This document shows, one piece after another, positions 52,101 through 64,000 of a stretch of DNA of 64,000 nt (position 1 is its first letter; each line of letters starts with the position of its first letter). The DNA is from Sympetrum striolatum (lineage: Eukaryota; Arthropoda; Insecta; Odonata; Libellulidae), in contig OX388343.1 in NCBI GenBank assembly GCA_947579665.1, forward strand, positions 100,817,657 to 100,881,656, written 5' to 3'. The position numbers and the translations under genes were made by a program. Below the pieces are notes generated by a model. That model was given only the letters and a program-made list of their open reading frames with translations, was not told where the DNA came from and made no database searches.

Positions 52101-52650
52101 TCGTAATTAATTTTAGTCTTATCGATTTGATGCATTTTGTATATCATTTATATGTTATTTTTACCATCAATGATTGCTCTCGTGTATTATTTCAGGCAAT
52201 GCATTCCGGATATTCAGAGGATGAGTCGGAGAAGAATGTTTCTTGACCACATGAAGAGCATTGGATTCCTGGAACCGGATTGTCGTGAATATAAGCTAAT
52301 TTAGTAGTAGTAAATGCTGTGAACACTTTATTTCGTAATTAATTTTAGTCTTATCGATTTGATGCATTTTGTATATCATTTATATGTTATTTTTACCATC
52401 AATGATTGCTCTCGTGTATTATTTCAGGCAATGCATTCTGGATATTCGGATGATGAGTCGGAGAAGAATGTTTCTTGACCAAATGAAGAGCATTGGATTC
52501 CTGCAACCGGATTGTTGTAAATATAATCTAATTAAGTCGTAGTTAATGCTCTTAATTCTTTATTTCGTATTTAATTTTAGTCTTATCGATTTGATGCATT
52601 TTGTATATCATTTATAAGTTATTTTTATCATCAATGATTGCTCTCTTGTA
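43200..52650 (+). repeat. Higher-order repeat: thirty-monomer offset (about 6945 bp)
   Basis: The variant GACCAATTGAAGAGC occurs at 43911 and 50856, and TCGGATGATGAG at 45501 and 52446; both pairs are 6945 bp apart. The subtype order between them agrees, so about 43.2-45.7 kb corresponds to about 50.1-52.65 kb. Confidence 0.8.
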
Positions 52651-55600
52651 TTATTTCAGGCTATGCATTCCGGATATTCGGAGGATGAGTCGGAGAAGAT
52701 TGTTTCTTGCCCAAATGAAGAGCATTTGATTCCTGGTCCCGGATTGTCGTAAATATAAGCTAATTTAGTCGTAGTAATTGCTGTTAATTCTTTATTTCGT
52801 AATTAATTTTAGTCTTATAGATTTGATGCATTTTGTATATCATTTATAAGTTATTTTTATCATCAATGATTGCTCTCGTGTATTATTTCAGGTTATGCAT
52901 TCCGAATATACGGAGGATGAGTCGGAGAAGATTGTTTCTTGACCATATGAAGAGCATTGGATTCCTGGAACCGGATTTACGTAAATATAAGCCAATTTAG
53001 TCTTAGTAAATGCTGTTAATTCTTTATTTCGTAATTAATCTTAGTCTTATGGATTTGATCCATTTTGTATATCATTTATAAGATATTTTTATCATCATTG
53101 ATTGCTCTCGCGTCTTATTTCAGGCTATGCATTCCGGATATTCGGAGGATTAGTCGGAGAAGATTGTTTCTTGACCAAATGAAGAGCATTGGATTCCTGG
53201 TCCCAGATTGTCGTAAATATAAGCTAATTTAGTCGTAGTAAATGTTGTTAATTCTTTATTTCGTAATTAATTATAGTCTTATAGATTTGATGCATTTTGT
53301 ATATCATTTATAAGTTATTTTTATCATCAATGATTGCTCTCGTGTATTATTTCAGGCTATGCATTCCGAATATTCGGAGGATGAGTCGGAGAAGATTGTT
53401 TCTTGACCAAATGAAGAGCATTGGATTCCTGGAACTGGATTGACGTAAATATAAGCTAATTTAGTCGTAGTAAATGCTGTGAATACTTTATTTCGTAATT
53501 AATTTTAGTCTTATGGATTTGATGCATTTTGTATATCATTTATATGTTATTTTTACCATCAATGATTGCTCTCGTGTATTATTTCAGGCAATGCATTCCG
53601 GATATTCGGAGGATGAGTCGGAGAAGAATGTTTCTTGACCACATGAAGAGCATTGGATTCCTGGAACCGGATTGTCGTGAATATAAGCTAATTTAGTAGT
53701 AGTAAATGCTGTGAACACTTTATTTCGTAATTAATTTTAGTCTTATCGATTTGATGCATTTTGTATATCATTTATATGTTATTTTTACCATCAATGATTG
53801 CTCTCGTGTATTATTTCAGGCAATGCATTCTGGATATTCGGAGGATGAGTCGGAGAAGAATGTTTCTTGACCAAATGAAGAGCATTGGATTCGTGCAACC
53901 AGATTGTTGTAAATATAATCTAATTAAGTCGTAGTAAATGCTCTTAATTCTTTATTTCGTATTTAATTTTAGTCTTATCGATTTGATGCATTTTGTATAT
54001 CATTTATAAGTTATTTTTAACATCAATGATTGCTCTCGTGTATTATTTCAGGCTATGCATTCCAGATATTCGGAGGATGAGTCGGAGAAGATTGTTTCTT
54101 GACCAAATGGAGAGCATTGGATTCCTGTAACCGGATTGTCGTAAATATAAGCTAATTTTGTCGTAGTAAATTCTTTGAATTCTTTATTTCGTAATTAAAT
54201 TTAGTCTTATCGAATTGATGCATTTTGTATATAATTTATAAGTTATTTTTATCATCAATGATTCTCCCCTTTATTATTTCAGGCTATGCATTCCGGATAT
54301 TCGGAGGATGAGTCGGAGAAGATTGTTTCTTGACCAAATGAAGAGCATTGGATTCCTGGAACCGGATTGACGTAAATATAAGCTAATTTAGTCGTAGTAA
54401 ATGCTGTGAATTATTTATTTCGTAATTAATTTTAGTCTTATCGATTTGATGCATTTTGTATATAATTTATAAGTTATTTGATCATCAATGATTCTCCCCT
54501 TTATTATTTCAGGCTATGCATTCCGGATATTCGGAGGATGAGTCGGAGAAGATTGTTTCTTGACCAAATGAAGAGCATTGGATTCCTGTAACCAGATTGT
54601 CGTAAATATAAGCAAATTTAGTCGTAGTAAATGCTGTGAATTCTTTATTTCGTAATTAATTTTAGTCTTATCGATTTGATGCATTTTGTATATAATTTAT
54701 AAGTTATTTTTATCATCAATGATTGCTCTCGTGTATTATTTCAGGCTATGCATTCTGGATATTCGGAGGATGAGTCGGAGAAGATTGTTTCTTGACCAAA
54801 TGAAGAGCATTGGATTCCTATAACCGAATTGTCGTAAATATAAGCTAATTTAGTCGTAGTAAATGCTCTTAATTCTTTATTTCGTATTTAATTTTAGTCT
54901 TATCGATTTGATGAATTTTGTATATCATTTATAAGTTATTTTTAACATCAATGATTGCTCTCGTGTATTATTTCAGGCAATGCATTCCGGATATTCGGAG
55001 GATGAGTCGGAGAAGAATGTTTCTTGACCAAATGAAGAGCATTGGATTCCTGCAACCGGATTGACGTAAATATAAGCTAATTTAGTCGTAGTAAATGCTG
55101 TGAATACTTTATTTCGTAATTAATTTTAGTCTTATCGATTTGATGCATTTTGTATATCATTTATATGTTATTTTTACCATCAATGATCGCTCTCGTGTAT
55201 TATTTCAGGCAATGCATTCTGGATATTCGGAGGATGAGTCGGAGAAGAATGTTTCTTGACCAAATGAAGAGCATTGGATTCCTGCAACCGGATTGTTGTA
55301 AATTTAATCTAATTAAGTCGTAGTAAATGCTCTTAATTCTTTATTTCGTATTTAATTTTAGTCTTATCGATTTGATGCATTTTGTATATCATATATAAGT
55401 TATTTTTAACATCAATGATTGCTCTCGTGTATTATTTCAGGCTATGCATTCCAGATATTCGGAGGATAAGTCGGAGAAGATTGTTTCTTGACCAAATGGA
55501 GAGCATTGGATTCCTGTAACCGGATTGTCGTAAATATAAGCTAATTTAGTCGTAGTAAATGCATTGAATTCCTTATTTCGTAATAAATTTTAGTCTTATC

Positions 55601-58600
55601 GATTTGATGCATTTTGTATGTCATTTATAAGTTATTTTTAACATCAATGATTGCTCTCGTGTATTATTTCAGGCTATGCATTCCAGATATTCGGAGGATG
55701 AGTCGGAGAAGATTGTTTCTTGACCAAATGAAGAGCATTGGATTCCTGTAACCGGATTGTCGTAAATATAAGCTAATTTAGTCGTAGTAAATGCTGTGAA
55801 TTCTTTATTTCGTAATTAATTTTAGTCTTATCGATTTGATGCATTTTGTATATAATTTATAAGTTATTTTTATCATCAATGATTCTCCCCTTTATTATTT
55901 CAGGCTATGCATTCCGGATATTCGGAGGATGAGTCGGAGAAGATTGTTTCTTGACCAAATGAAGAGCATTGGATTCCTGTAACCGGATTGTCGTAAATAT
56001 AAGCTAATTTAGTCGTAGTAAATGCTGTGAATTCTTTATTTCGTAATTAATTTTAGTCTTATCGATTTGATGCATTTTGCATATAATTTATAAGTTATTT
56101 TTATCATCAATGATTCTCCCCTTTATTATTTCAGGCTATGCATTCCGGATATTCGGAGGATGAGTCGGAGAAGATTGTTTCTCGACCAAATGAAGAGCAT
56201 TGCATTCCTATAACCGGATTGTCGTAAATATAAGCTAATTTTGTCGTAGTAAATGCTCTTAATTCTTTATTTCGTATTTAATTTTAGTCTTATCGATTTG
56301 ATGCATTTTGTATATCATTTATATGTTATTTTTACCATCAATGATTGCTCTCGTGTATTATTTCAGGCAATGCATTCCGGATATTCGGAGGATGAGTCGG
56401 AGAAGAATGTTTCTTGACCACATGAAGAGCATTGGATTCCTGGAACCGGATTGTCGTGAATATAAGCTAATTTAGTAGTAGTAAATGCTGTGAACACTTT
56501 ATTTCGTAATTAATTTTAGTCTTATCGATTTGATGCATTTTGTATATCATTTATATGTTATTTTTACCATCAATGATTGCTCTCGTGTATTATTTCAGGC
56601 AATGCATTCTGGATATTCGGATGATGAGTCGGAGAAGAATGTTTCTTGACCAAATGAAGAGCATTGGATTCCTGCAACCGGATTGTTGTAAATATAATCT
56701 AATTAAGTCGTAGTTAATGCTCTTAATTCTTTATTTCGTATTTAATTTTAGTCTTATCGATTTGATGCATTTTGTATATCATTTATAAGTTATTTTTATC
56801 ATCAATGATTGCTCTCTTGTATTATTTCAGGCTATGCATTCCGGATATTCGGAGGATGAGTCGGAGAAGATTGTTTCTTGCCCAAATGAAGAGCATTTGA
56901 TTCCTGGTCCCGGATTGTCGTAAATATAAGCTAATTTAGTCGTAGTAATTGCTGTTAATTCTTTATTTCGTAATTAATTTTAGTCTTATAGATTTGATGC
57001 ATTTTGTATATCATTTATAAGTTATTTTTATCATCAATGATTGCTCTCGTGTATTATTTCAGGTTATGCATTCCGAATATTCGGAGGATGAGTCGGAGAA
57101 GATTGTTTCTTGACCATATGAAGAGCATTGGATTCCTGGAACCGGATTTACGTAAATATAAGCCAATTTAGTCTTAGTAAATGCTGTTAATTCTTTATTT
57201 CGTAATTAATCTTAGTCTTATGGATTTGATCCATTTTGTATATCATTTATAAGATATTTTTATCATCATTGATTGCTCTCGCGTCTTATTTCAGGCTATG
57301 CATTCCGGATATTCGGAGGATTAGTCGGAGAAGATTGTTTCTTGACCAAATGAAGAGCATTGGATTCCTGGTCCCAGATTGTCGTAAATATAAGCTAATT
57401 TAGTCGTAGTAAATGTTGTTAATTCTTTATTTCGTAATTAATTATAGTCTTATAGATTTGATGCATTTTGTATATCATTTATAAGTTATTTTTATCATCA
57501 ATGATTGCTCTCGTGTATTATTTCAGGCTATGCATTCCGAATATTCGGAGGATGAGTCGGAGAAGATTGTTTCTTGACCAAATGAAGAGCATTGGATTCC
57601 TGGAACCGGATTGACGTAAATATAAGCTAATTTAGTCGTAGTAAATGCTGTGAATACTTTATTTCGTAATTAATTTTAGTCTTATGGATTTGATGCATTT
57701 TGTATATCATTTATATGTTATTTTTACCATCAATGATTGCTCTCGTGTATTATTTCAGGCAATGCATTCCGGATATTCGGAGGATGAGTCGGAGAAGAAT
57801 GTTTCTTGACCACATGAAGAGCATTGGATTCCTGGAACCGGATTGTCGTGAATATAAGCTAATTTAGTAGTAGTAAATGCTGTGAACACTTTATTTCGTA
57901 ATTAATTTTAGTCTTATCGATTTGATGCATTTTGTATATCATTTATATGTTATTTTTACCATCAATGATTGCTCTCGTGTATTATTTCAGGCAATGCATT
58001 CTGGATATTCGGAGGATGAGTCGGAGAAGAATGTTTCTTGACCAAATGAAGAGCATTGGATTCCTGCAACCAGATTGTTGTAAATATAATCTAATTAAGT
58101 CGTAGTAAATGCTCTTAATTCTTTATTTCGTATTTAATTTTAGTCTTATCGATTTGATGCATTTTGTATATCATTTATAAGTTATTTTTAACATCAATGA
58201 TTGCTCTCGTGTATTATTTCAGGCTATGCATTCCAGATATTCGGAGGATGAGTCGGAGAAGATTGTTTCTTGACCAAATGGAGAGCATTGGATTCCTGTA
58301 ACCGGATTGTCGTAAATATAAGCTAATTTTGTCGTAGTAAATTCTTTGAATTCTTTATTTCGTAATTAAATTTAGTCTTATCGAATTGATGCATTTTGTA
58401 TATAATTTATAAGTTATTTTTATCATCAATGATTCTCCCCTTTATTATTTCAGGCTATGCATTCCGGATATTCGGAGGATGAGTCGGAGAAGATTGTTTC
58501 TTGACCAAATGAAGAGCATTGGATTCCTGGAACCGGATTGACGTAAATATAAGCTAATTTAGTCGTAGTAAATGCTGTGAATTATTTATTTCGTAATTAA

Positions 58601-61600
58601 TTTTAGTCTTATCGATTTGATGCATTTTGTATATAATTTATAAGTTATTTGATCATCAATGATTCTCCCCTTTATTATTTCAGGCTATGCATTCCGGATA
58701 TTCGGAGGATGAGTCGGAGAAGATTGTTTCTTGACCAAATGAAGAGCATTGGATTCCTGTAACCAGATTGTCGTAAATATAAGCAAATTTAGTCGTAGTA
58801 AATGCTGTGAATTCTTTATTTCGTAATTAATTTTAGTCTTATCGATTTGATGCATTTTGTATATAATTTATAAGTTATTTTTATCATCAATGATTGCTCT
58901 CGTGTATTATTTCAGGCTATGCATTCTGGATATTCGGAGGATGAGTCGGAGAAGATTGTTTCTTGACCAAATGAAGAGCATTGGATTCCTGTAACCGAAT
59001 TGTCGTAAATATAAGCTAATTTAGTCGTAGTAAATGCTCTTAATTCTTTATTTCGTATTTAATTTTAGTCTTATCGATTTGATGCATTTTGTATATCATT
59101 TATAAGTTATTTTTAACATCAATGATTGCTCTCGTGTATTATTTCAGGCAATGCATTCCGGATATTCGGAGGATGAGTCGGAGAAGAATGTTTCTTGACC
59201 AAATGAAGAGCATTGGATTCCTGCAACCGGATTGACGTAAATATAAGCTAATTTAGTCGTAGTAAATGCATTGAATTCCTTATTTCGTAATAAATTTTAG
59301 TCTTATCGATTTGATGCATTTTGTATGTCATTTATAAGTTATTTTTAACATCAATGATTGCTCTCGTGTATTATTTCAGGCTATGCATTCCAGATATTCG
59401 GAGGATGAGTCGGAGAAGATTGTTTCTTGACCAAATGAAGAGCATTGGATTCCTGTAACCGGATTGTCGTAAATATAAGCTAATTTAGTCGTAGTAAATG
59501 CTGTGAATTCTTTATTTCGTAATTAATTTTAGTCTTATCGATTTGATGCATTTTGTATATAATTTATAAGTTATTTTTATCATCAATGATTCTCCCCTTT
59601 ATTATTTCAGGCTATGCATTCCGGATATTCGGAGGATGAGTCGGAGAAGATTGTTTCTTGACCAAATGAAGAGCATTGGATTCCTGTAACCGGATTGTCG
59701 TAAATATAAGCTAATTTAGTCGTAGTAATTGCTGTTAATTCTTTATTTCGTAATTAATTTTAGTCTTATAGATTTGATGCATTTTGTATATCATTTATAA
59801 GTTATTTTTATCATCAATGATTGCTCTCGTGTATTATTTCAGGTTATGCATTCCGAATATTCGGAGGATGAGTCGGAGAAGATTGTTTCTTGACCATATG
59901 AAGAGCATTGGATTCCTGGAACCGGATTTACGTAAATATAAGCCAATTTAGTCTTAGTAAATGCTGTTAATTCTTTATTTCGTAATTAATCTTAGTCTTA
60001 TGGATTTGATCCATTTTGTATATCATTTATAAGATATTTTTATCATCATTGATTGCTCTCGCGTCTTATTTCAGGCTATGCATTCCGGATATTCGGAGGA
60101 TTAGTCGGAGAAGATTGTTTCTTGACCAAATGAAGAGCATTGGATTCCTGGTCCCAGATTGTCGTAAATATAAGCTAATTTAGTCGTAGTAAATGTTGTT
60201 AATTCTTTATTTCGTAATTAATTATAGTCTTATAGATTTGATGCATTTTGTATATCATTTATAAGTTATTTTTATCATCAATGATTGCTCTCGTGTATTA
60301 TTTCAGGCTATGCATTCCGAATATTCGGAGGATGAGTCGGAGAAGATTGTTTCTTGACCAAATGAAGAGCATTGGATTCCTGGAACCGGATTGACGTAAA
60401 TATAAGCTAATTTAGTCGTAGTAAATGCTGTGAATACTTTATTTCGTAATTAATTTTAGTCTTATGGATTTGATGCATTTTGTATATCATTTATATGTTA
60501 TTTTTACCATCAATGATTGCTCTCGTGTATTATTTCAGGCAATGCATTCCGGATATTCGGAGGATGAGTCGGAGAAGAATGTTTCTTGACCACATGAAGA
60601 GCATTGGATTCCTGGAACCGGATTGTCGTGAATATAAGCTAATTTAGTAGTAGTAAATGCTGTGAACACTTTATTTCGTAATTAATTTTAGTCTTATCGA
60701 TTTGATGCATTTTGTATATCATTTATATGTTATTTTTACCATCAATGATTGCTCTCGTGTATTATTTCAGGCAATGCATTCTGGATATTCGGAGGATGAG
60801 TCGGAGAAGAATGTTTCTTGACCAAATGAAGAGCATTGGATTCCTGCAACCAGATTGTTGTAAATATAATCTAATTAAGTCGTAGTAAATGCTCTTAATT
60901 CTTTATTTCGTATTTAATTTTAGTCTTATCGATTTGATGCATTTTGTATATCATTTATAAGTTATTTTTAACATCAATGATTGCTCTCGTGTATTATTTC
61001 AGGCTATGCATTCCAGATATTCGGAGGATGAGTCGGAGAAGATTGTTTCTTGACCAAATGGAGAGCATTGGATTCCTGTAACCGGATTGTCGTAAATATA
61101 AGCTAATTTTGTCGTAGTAAATTCTTTGAATTCTTTATTTCGTAATTAAATTTAGTCTTATCGAATTGATGCATTTTGTATATAATTTATAAGTTATTTT
61201 TATCATCAATGATTCTCCCCTTTATTATTTCAGGCTATGCATTCCGGATATTCGGAGGATGAGTCGGAGAAGATTGTTTCTTGACCAAATGAAGAGCATT
61301 GGATTCCTGGAACCGGATTGACGTAAATATAAGCTAATTTAGTCGTAGTAAATGCTGTGAATTATTTATTTCGTAATTAATTTTAGTCTTATCGATTTGA
61401 TGCATTTTGTATATAATTTATAAGTTATTTGATCATCAATGATTCTCCCCTTTATTATTTCAGGCTATGCATTCCGGATATTCGGAGGATGAGTCGGAGA
61501 AGATTGTTTCTTGACCAAATGAAGAGCATTGGATTCCTGTAACCAGATTGTCGTAAATATAAGCAAATTTAGTCGTAGTAAATGCTGTGAATTCTTTATT

Positions 61601-64000
61601 TCGTAATTAATTTTAGTCTTATCGATTTGATGCATTTTGTATATAATTTATAAGTTATTTTTATCATCAATGATTGCTCTCGTGTATTATTTCAGGCTAT
61701 GCATTCTGGATATTCGGAGGATGAGTCGGAGAAGATTGTTTCTTGACCAAATGAAGAGCATTGGATTCCTGTAACCGAATTGTCGTAAATATAAGCTAAT
61801 TTAGTCGTAGTAAATGCTCTTAATTCTTTATTTCGTATTTAATTTTAGTCTTATCGATTTGATGCATTTTGTATATCATTTATAAGTTATTTTTAACATC
61901 AATGATTGCTCTCGTGTATTATTTCAGGCAATGCATTCCGGATATTCGGAGGATGAGTCGGAGAAGAATGTTTCTTGACCAAATGAAGAGCATTGGATTC
62001 CTGCAACCGGATTGACGTAAATATAAGCTAATTTAGTCGTAGTAAATGCTGTGAATACTTTATTTCGTAATTAATTTTAGTCTTATCGATTTGATGCATT
62101 TTGTATATCATTTATATGTTATTTTTACCATCAATGATCGCTCTCGTGTATTATTTCAGGCAATGCATTCTGGATATTCGGAGGATGAGTCGGAGAAGAA
62201 TGTTTCTTGACCAAATGAAGAGCATTGGATTCCTGCAACCGGATTGTTGTAAATTTAATCTAATTAAGTCGTAGTAAATGCTCTTAATTCTTTATTTCGT
62301 ATTTAATTTTAGTCTTATCGATTTGATGCATTTTGTATATCATATATAAGTTATTTTTAACATCAATGATTGCTCTCGTGTATTATTTCAGGCTATGCAT
62401 TCCAGATATTCGGAGGATAAGTCGGAGAAGATTGTTTCTTGACCAAATGGAGAGCATTGGATTCCTGTAACCGGATTGTCGTAAATATAAGCTAATTTAG
62501 TCGTAGTAAATGCATTGAATTCCTTATTTCGTAATAAATTTTAGTCTTATCGATTTGATGCATTTTGTATGTCATTTATAAGTTATTTTTAACATCAATG
62601 ATTGCTCTCGTGTATTATTTCAGGCTATGCATTCCAGATATTCGGAGGATGAGTCGGAGAAGATTGTTTCTTGACCAAATGAAGAGCATTGGATTCCTGT
62701 AACCGGATTGTCGTAAATATAAGCTAATTTAGTCGTAGTAAATGCTGTGAATTCTTTATTTCGTAATTAATTTTAGTCTTATCGATTTGATGCATTTTGT
62801 ATATAATTTATAAGTTATTTTTATCATCAATGATTCTCCCCTTTATTATTTCAGGCTATGCATTCCGGATATTCGGAGGATGAGTCGGAGAAGATTGTTT
62901 CTTGACCAAATGAAGAGCATTGGATTCCTGTAACCGGATTGTCGTAAATATAAGCTAATTTAGTCGTAGTAAATGCTGTGAATTCTTTATTTCGTAATTA
63001 ATTTTAGTCTTATCGATTTGATGCATTTTGCATATAATTTATAAGTTATTTTTATCATCAATGATTCTCCCCTTTATTATTTCAGGCTATGCATTCCGGA
63101 TATTCGGAGGATGAGTCGGAGAAGATTGTTTCTCGACCAAATGAAGAGCATTGCATTCCTATAACCGGATTGTCGTAAATATAAGCTAATTTAGTCGTAG
63201 TAAATGCTCTTAATTCTTTATTTCGTATTTAATTTTAGTCTTATCGATTTGATGCATTTTGTATATCATTTATAAGTTATTTTTAACATCAATGATTGCT
63301 CTCGTGTATTATTTCAGGCAATGCATTCCGGATATTCGGAGGATGAGTCGGAGAAGAATGTTTCTTGACCAAATGAAGAGCATTGGATTCCTGGAACCGG
63401 ATTGACGTAAATATAAGCTAATTTAGTCGTAGTAAATGCTGTGAATACTTTATTTCGTAATTAATTTTAGTCTTATCGATTTGATGAATTTTGTATATCA
63501 TTTATATGTTATTTTTACCATCAATGATTGCTCTCGTGTATTATTTCAGGCAATGCATTCCGGATATTCGGAGGATGAGTCGGAGAAGAATGTTTCTTGA
63601 CCACATGAAGAGCATTGGATTCCTGGAACCGGATTGTCGTGAATATAAGCTAATTTAGTAGTAGTAAATGCTGTGAACACTTTATTTCGTAATTAATTTT
63701 AGTCTTATCGATTTGATGCATTTTGTATATCATTTATATGTTATTTTTACCATCAATGATTGCTCTCGTGTATTATTTCAGGCAATGCATTCTGGATATT
63801 CGGATGATGAGTCGGAGAAGAATGTTTCTTGACCAAATGAAGAGCATTGGATTCCTGCAACCGGATTGTTGTAAATATAATCTAATTAAGTCGTAGTTAA
63901 TGCTCTTAATTCTTTATTTCGTATTTAATTTTAGTCTTATCGATTTGATGCATTTTGTATATCATTTATAAGTTATTTTTATCATCAATGATTGCTCTCT
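52440..64000 (+). repeat. Higher-order repeats: eighteen- and twelve-monomer blocks
   Basis: TCGGATGATGAG at 52446 and 56617, and the CTTGCCCAAATG variant at 52707 and 56878, are 4171 bp apart (18 monomers). The GACCATATGAAGAGC variant occurs at 52941, 57112 and 59892; the last step is 2780 bp (12 monomers). ATGATCGCTCTCG at about 55185 and 62137 is offset by about 6952 bp, the sum of both. The arrangement continues beyond the window. Confidence 0.8.

Larger units (their letters stand above)
28670..64000 (+). repeat. Satellite array, about 231.7-bp monomer, about 150 copies, continues past the window
   Basis: Successive copies of GCTCTCGTGTATTATTTCAG start at 30668, 30900, 31132 and 31364 (232 bp apart), and longer offsets average 231.7 bp. 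The copies are head to tail on one strand without inversion. Each monomer has an AT-rich half and a less AT-rich 89-bp half. The latter starts after TTATTTCAG with GCTATGCATTCCGG, contains GATGAGTCGGAGAAGATTG and ATTCCTGGAACCGG, and ends before GTAAATATAAG. Monomer subtypes (for example those with ATTCTCCCCTTTATTATTTC or with GCTCTTAATTC) recur in a fixed order. No long open frame is conserved; the short ones (60-67 codons) are accidents of the unit. The array probably lies in an intron of the plus-strand gene or is pericentromeric; this window cannot decide. Confidence 0.97.

Noticed and set aside
28670..64000. CRISPR-like array
   Set aside because: Whole 232-bp units are repeated with no unique spacers, in an animal-type genome; this is satellite DNA.

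Overview
The window looks like AT-rich nuclear DNA of an animal, most likely an insect or other arthropod. Exons are small and sit in long non-coding stretches, splice sites are visible, and there are piggyBac, Tc1/mariner, pogo/Tigger-like, tRNA-derived SINE and RTE-like LINE remnants. The one confidently named gene part is the last exon of a collagen IV chain of the alpha-1 type. Nothing bacterial (operons, ribosome binding sites, CRISPR) is present. No species can be named from the sequence alone.

Layout. 1-396 is intron and 397-729 is the collagen IV terminal coding exon, followed by 3' UTR/flank to about 2.6 kb. 2.9-12.4 kb is non-coding DNA with a SINE head, two DNA-transposon-like ends (5.59 and 10.58 kb) and a 2.9-kb piggyBac element (7375-10264) with TTAA target duplications, a broken transposase and unusually long inverted arms. 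12.46-13.87 kb is a C-rich (minus strand G-rich) minisatellite built on 9 bp. 13.9-18.2 kb is mostly featureless, with a SINE and a 77-bp Tc1/mariner MITE.

19.29-24.83 kb is a large, diverged palindrome. Each arm carries CCAAT boxes spaced 14 bp apart, followed by an exon-like segment ending in a perfect splice donor (20167 on minus, 23933 on plus). Each donor has a well-formed candidate downstream exon at a similar distance (18279-18394 on minus, 25453-25588 on plus). I read this as an inverted duplication of a promoter and leader exon that now drives two divergent transcripts. The plus-strand downstream exon seems to hold a start codon and 18 codons. Its product is not recognised.

The intron that would follow contains a 5'-truncated RTE-like LINE (25.8-27.7 kb, minus). 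From about 28.67 kb to the end of the window runs a tandem satellite with a monomer of about 231.7 bp, roughly 150 copies. The array is old and diverged at its left edge and becomes nearly uniform rightward, where it is organised into higher-order blocks of about 10, 12, 18 and 30 monomers. Each monomer looks like a miniature exon flanked by splice-like sites and contains a motif resembling a CENP-B box lacking one base. A single pogo/Tigger-like fragment interrupts it at 36.34 kb.

The array and the mirrored promoter are the two features most worth follow-up. No previously undescribed enzyme system is visible.
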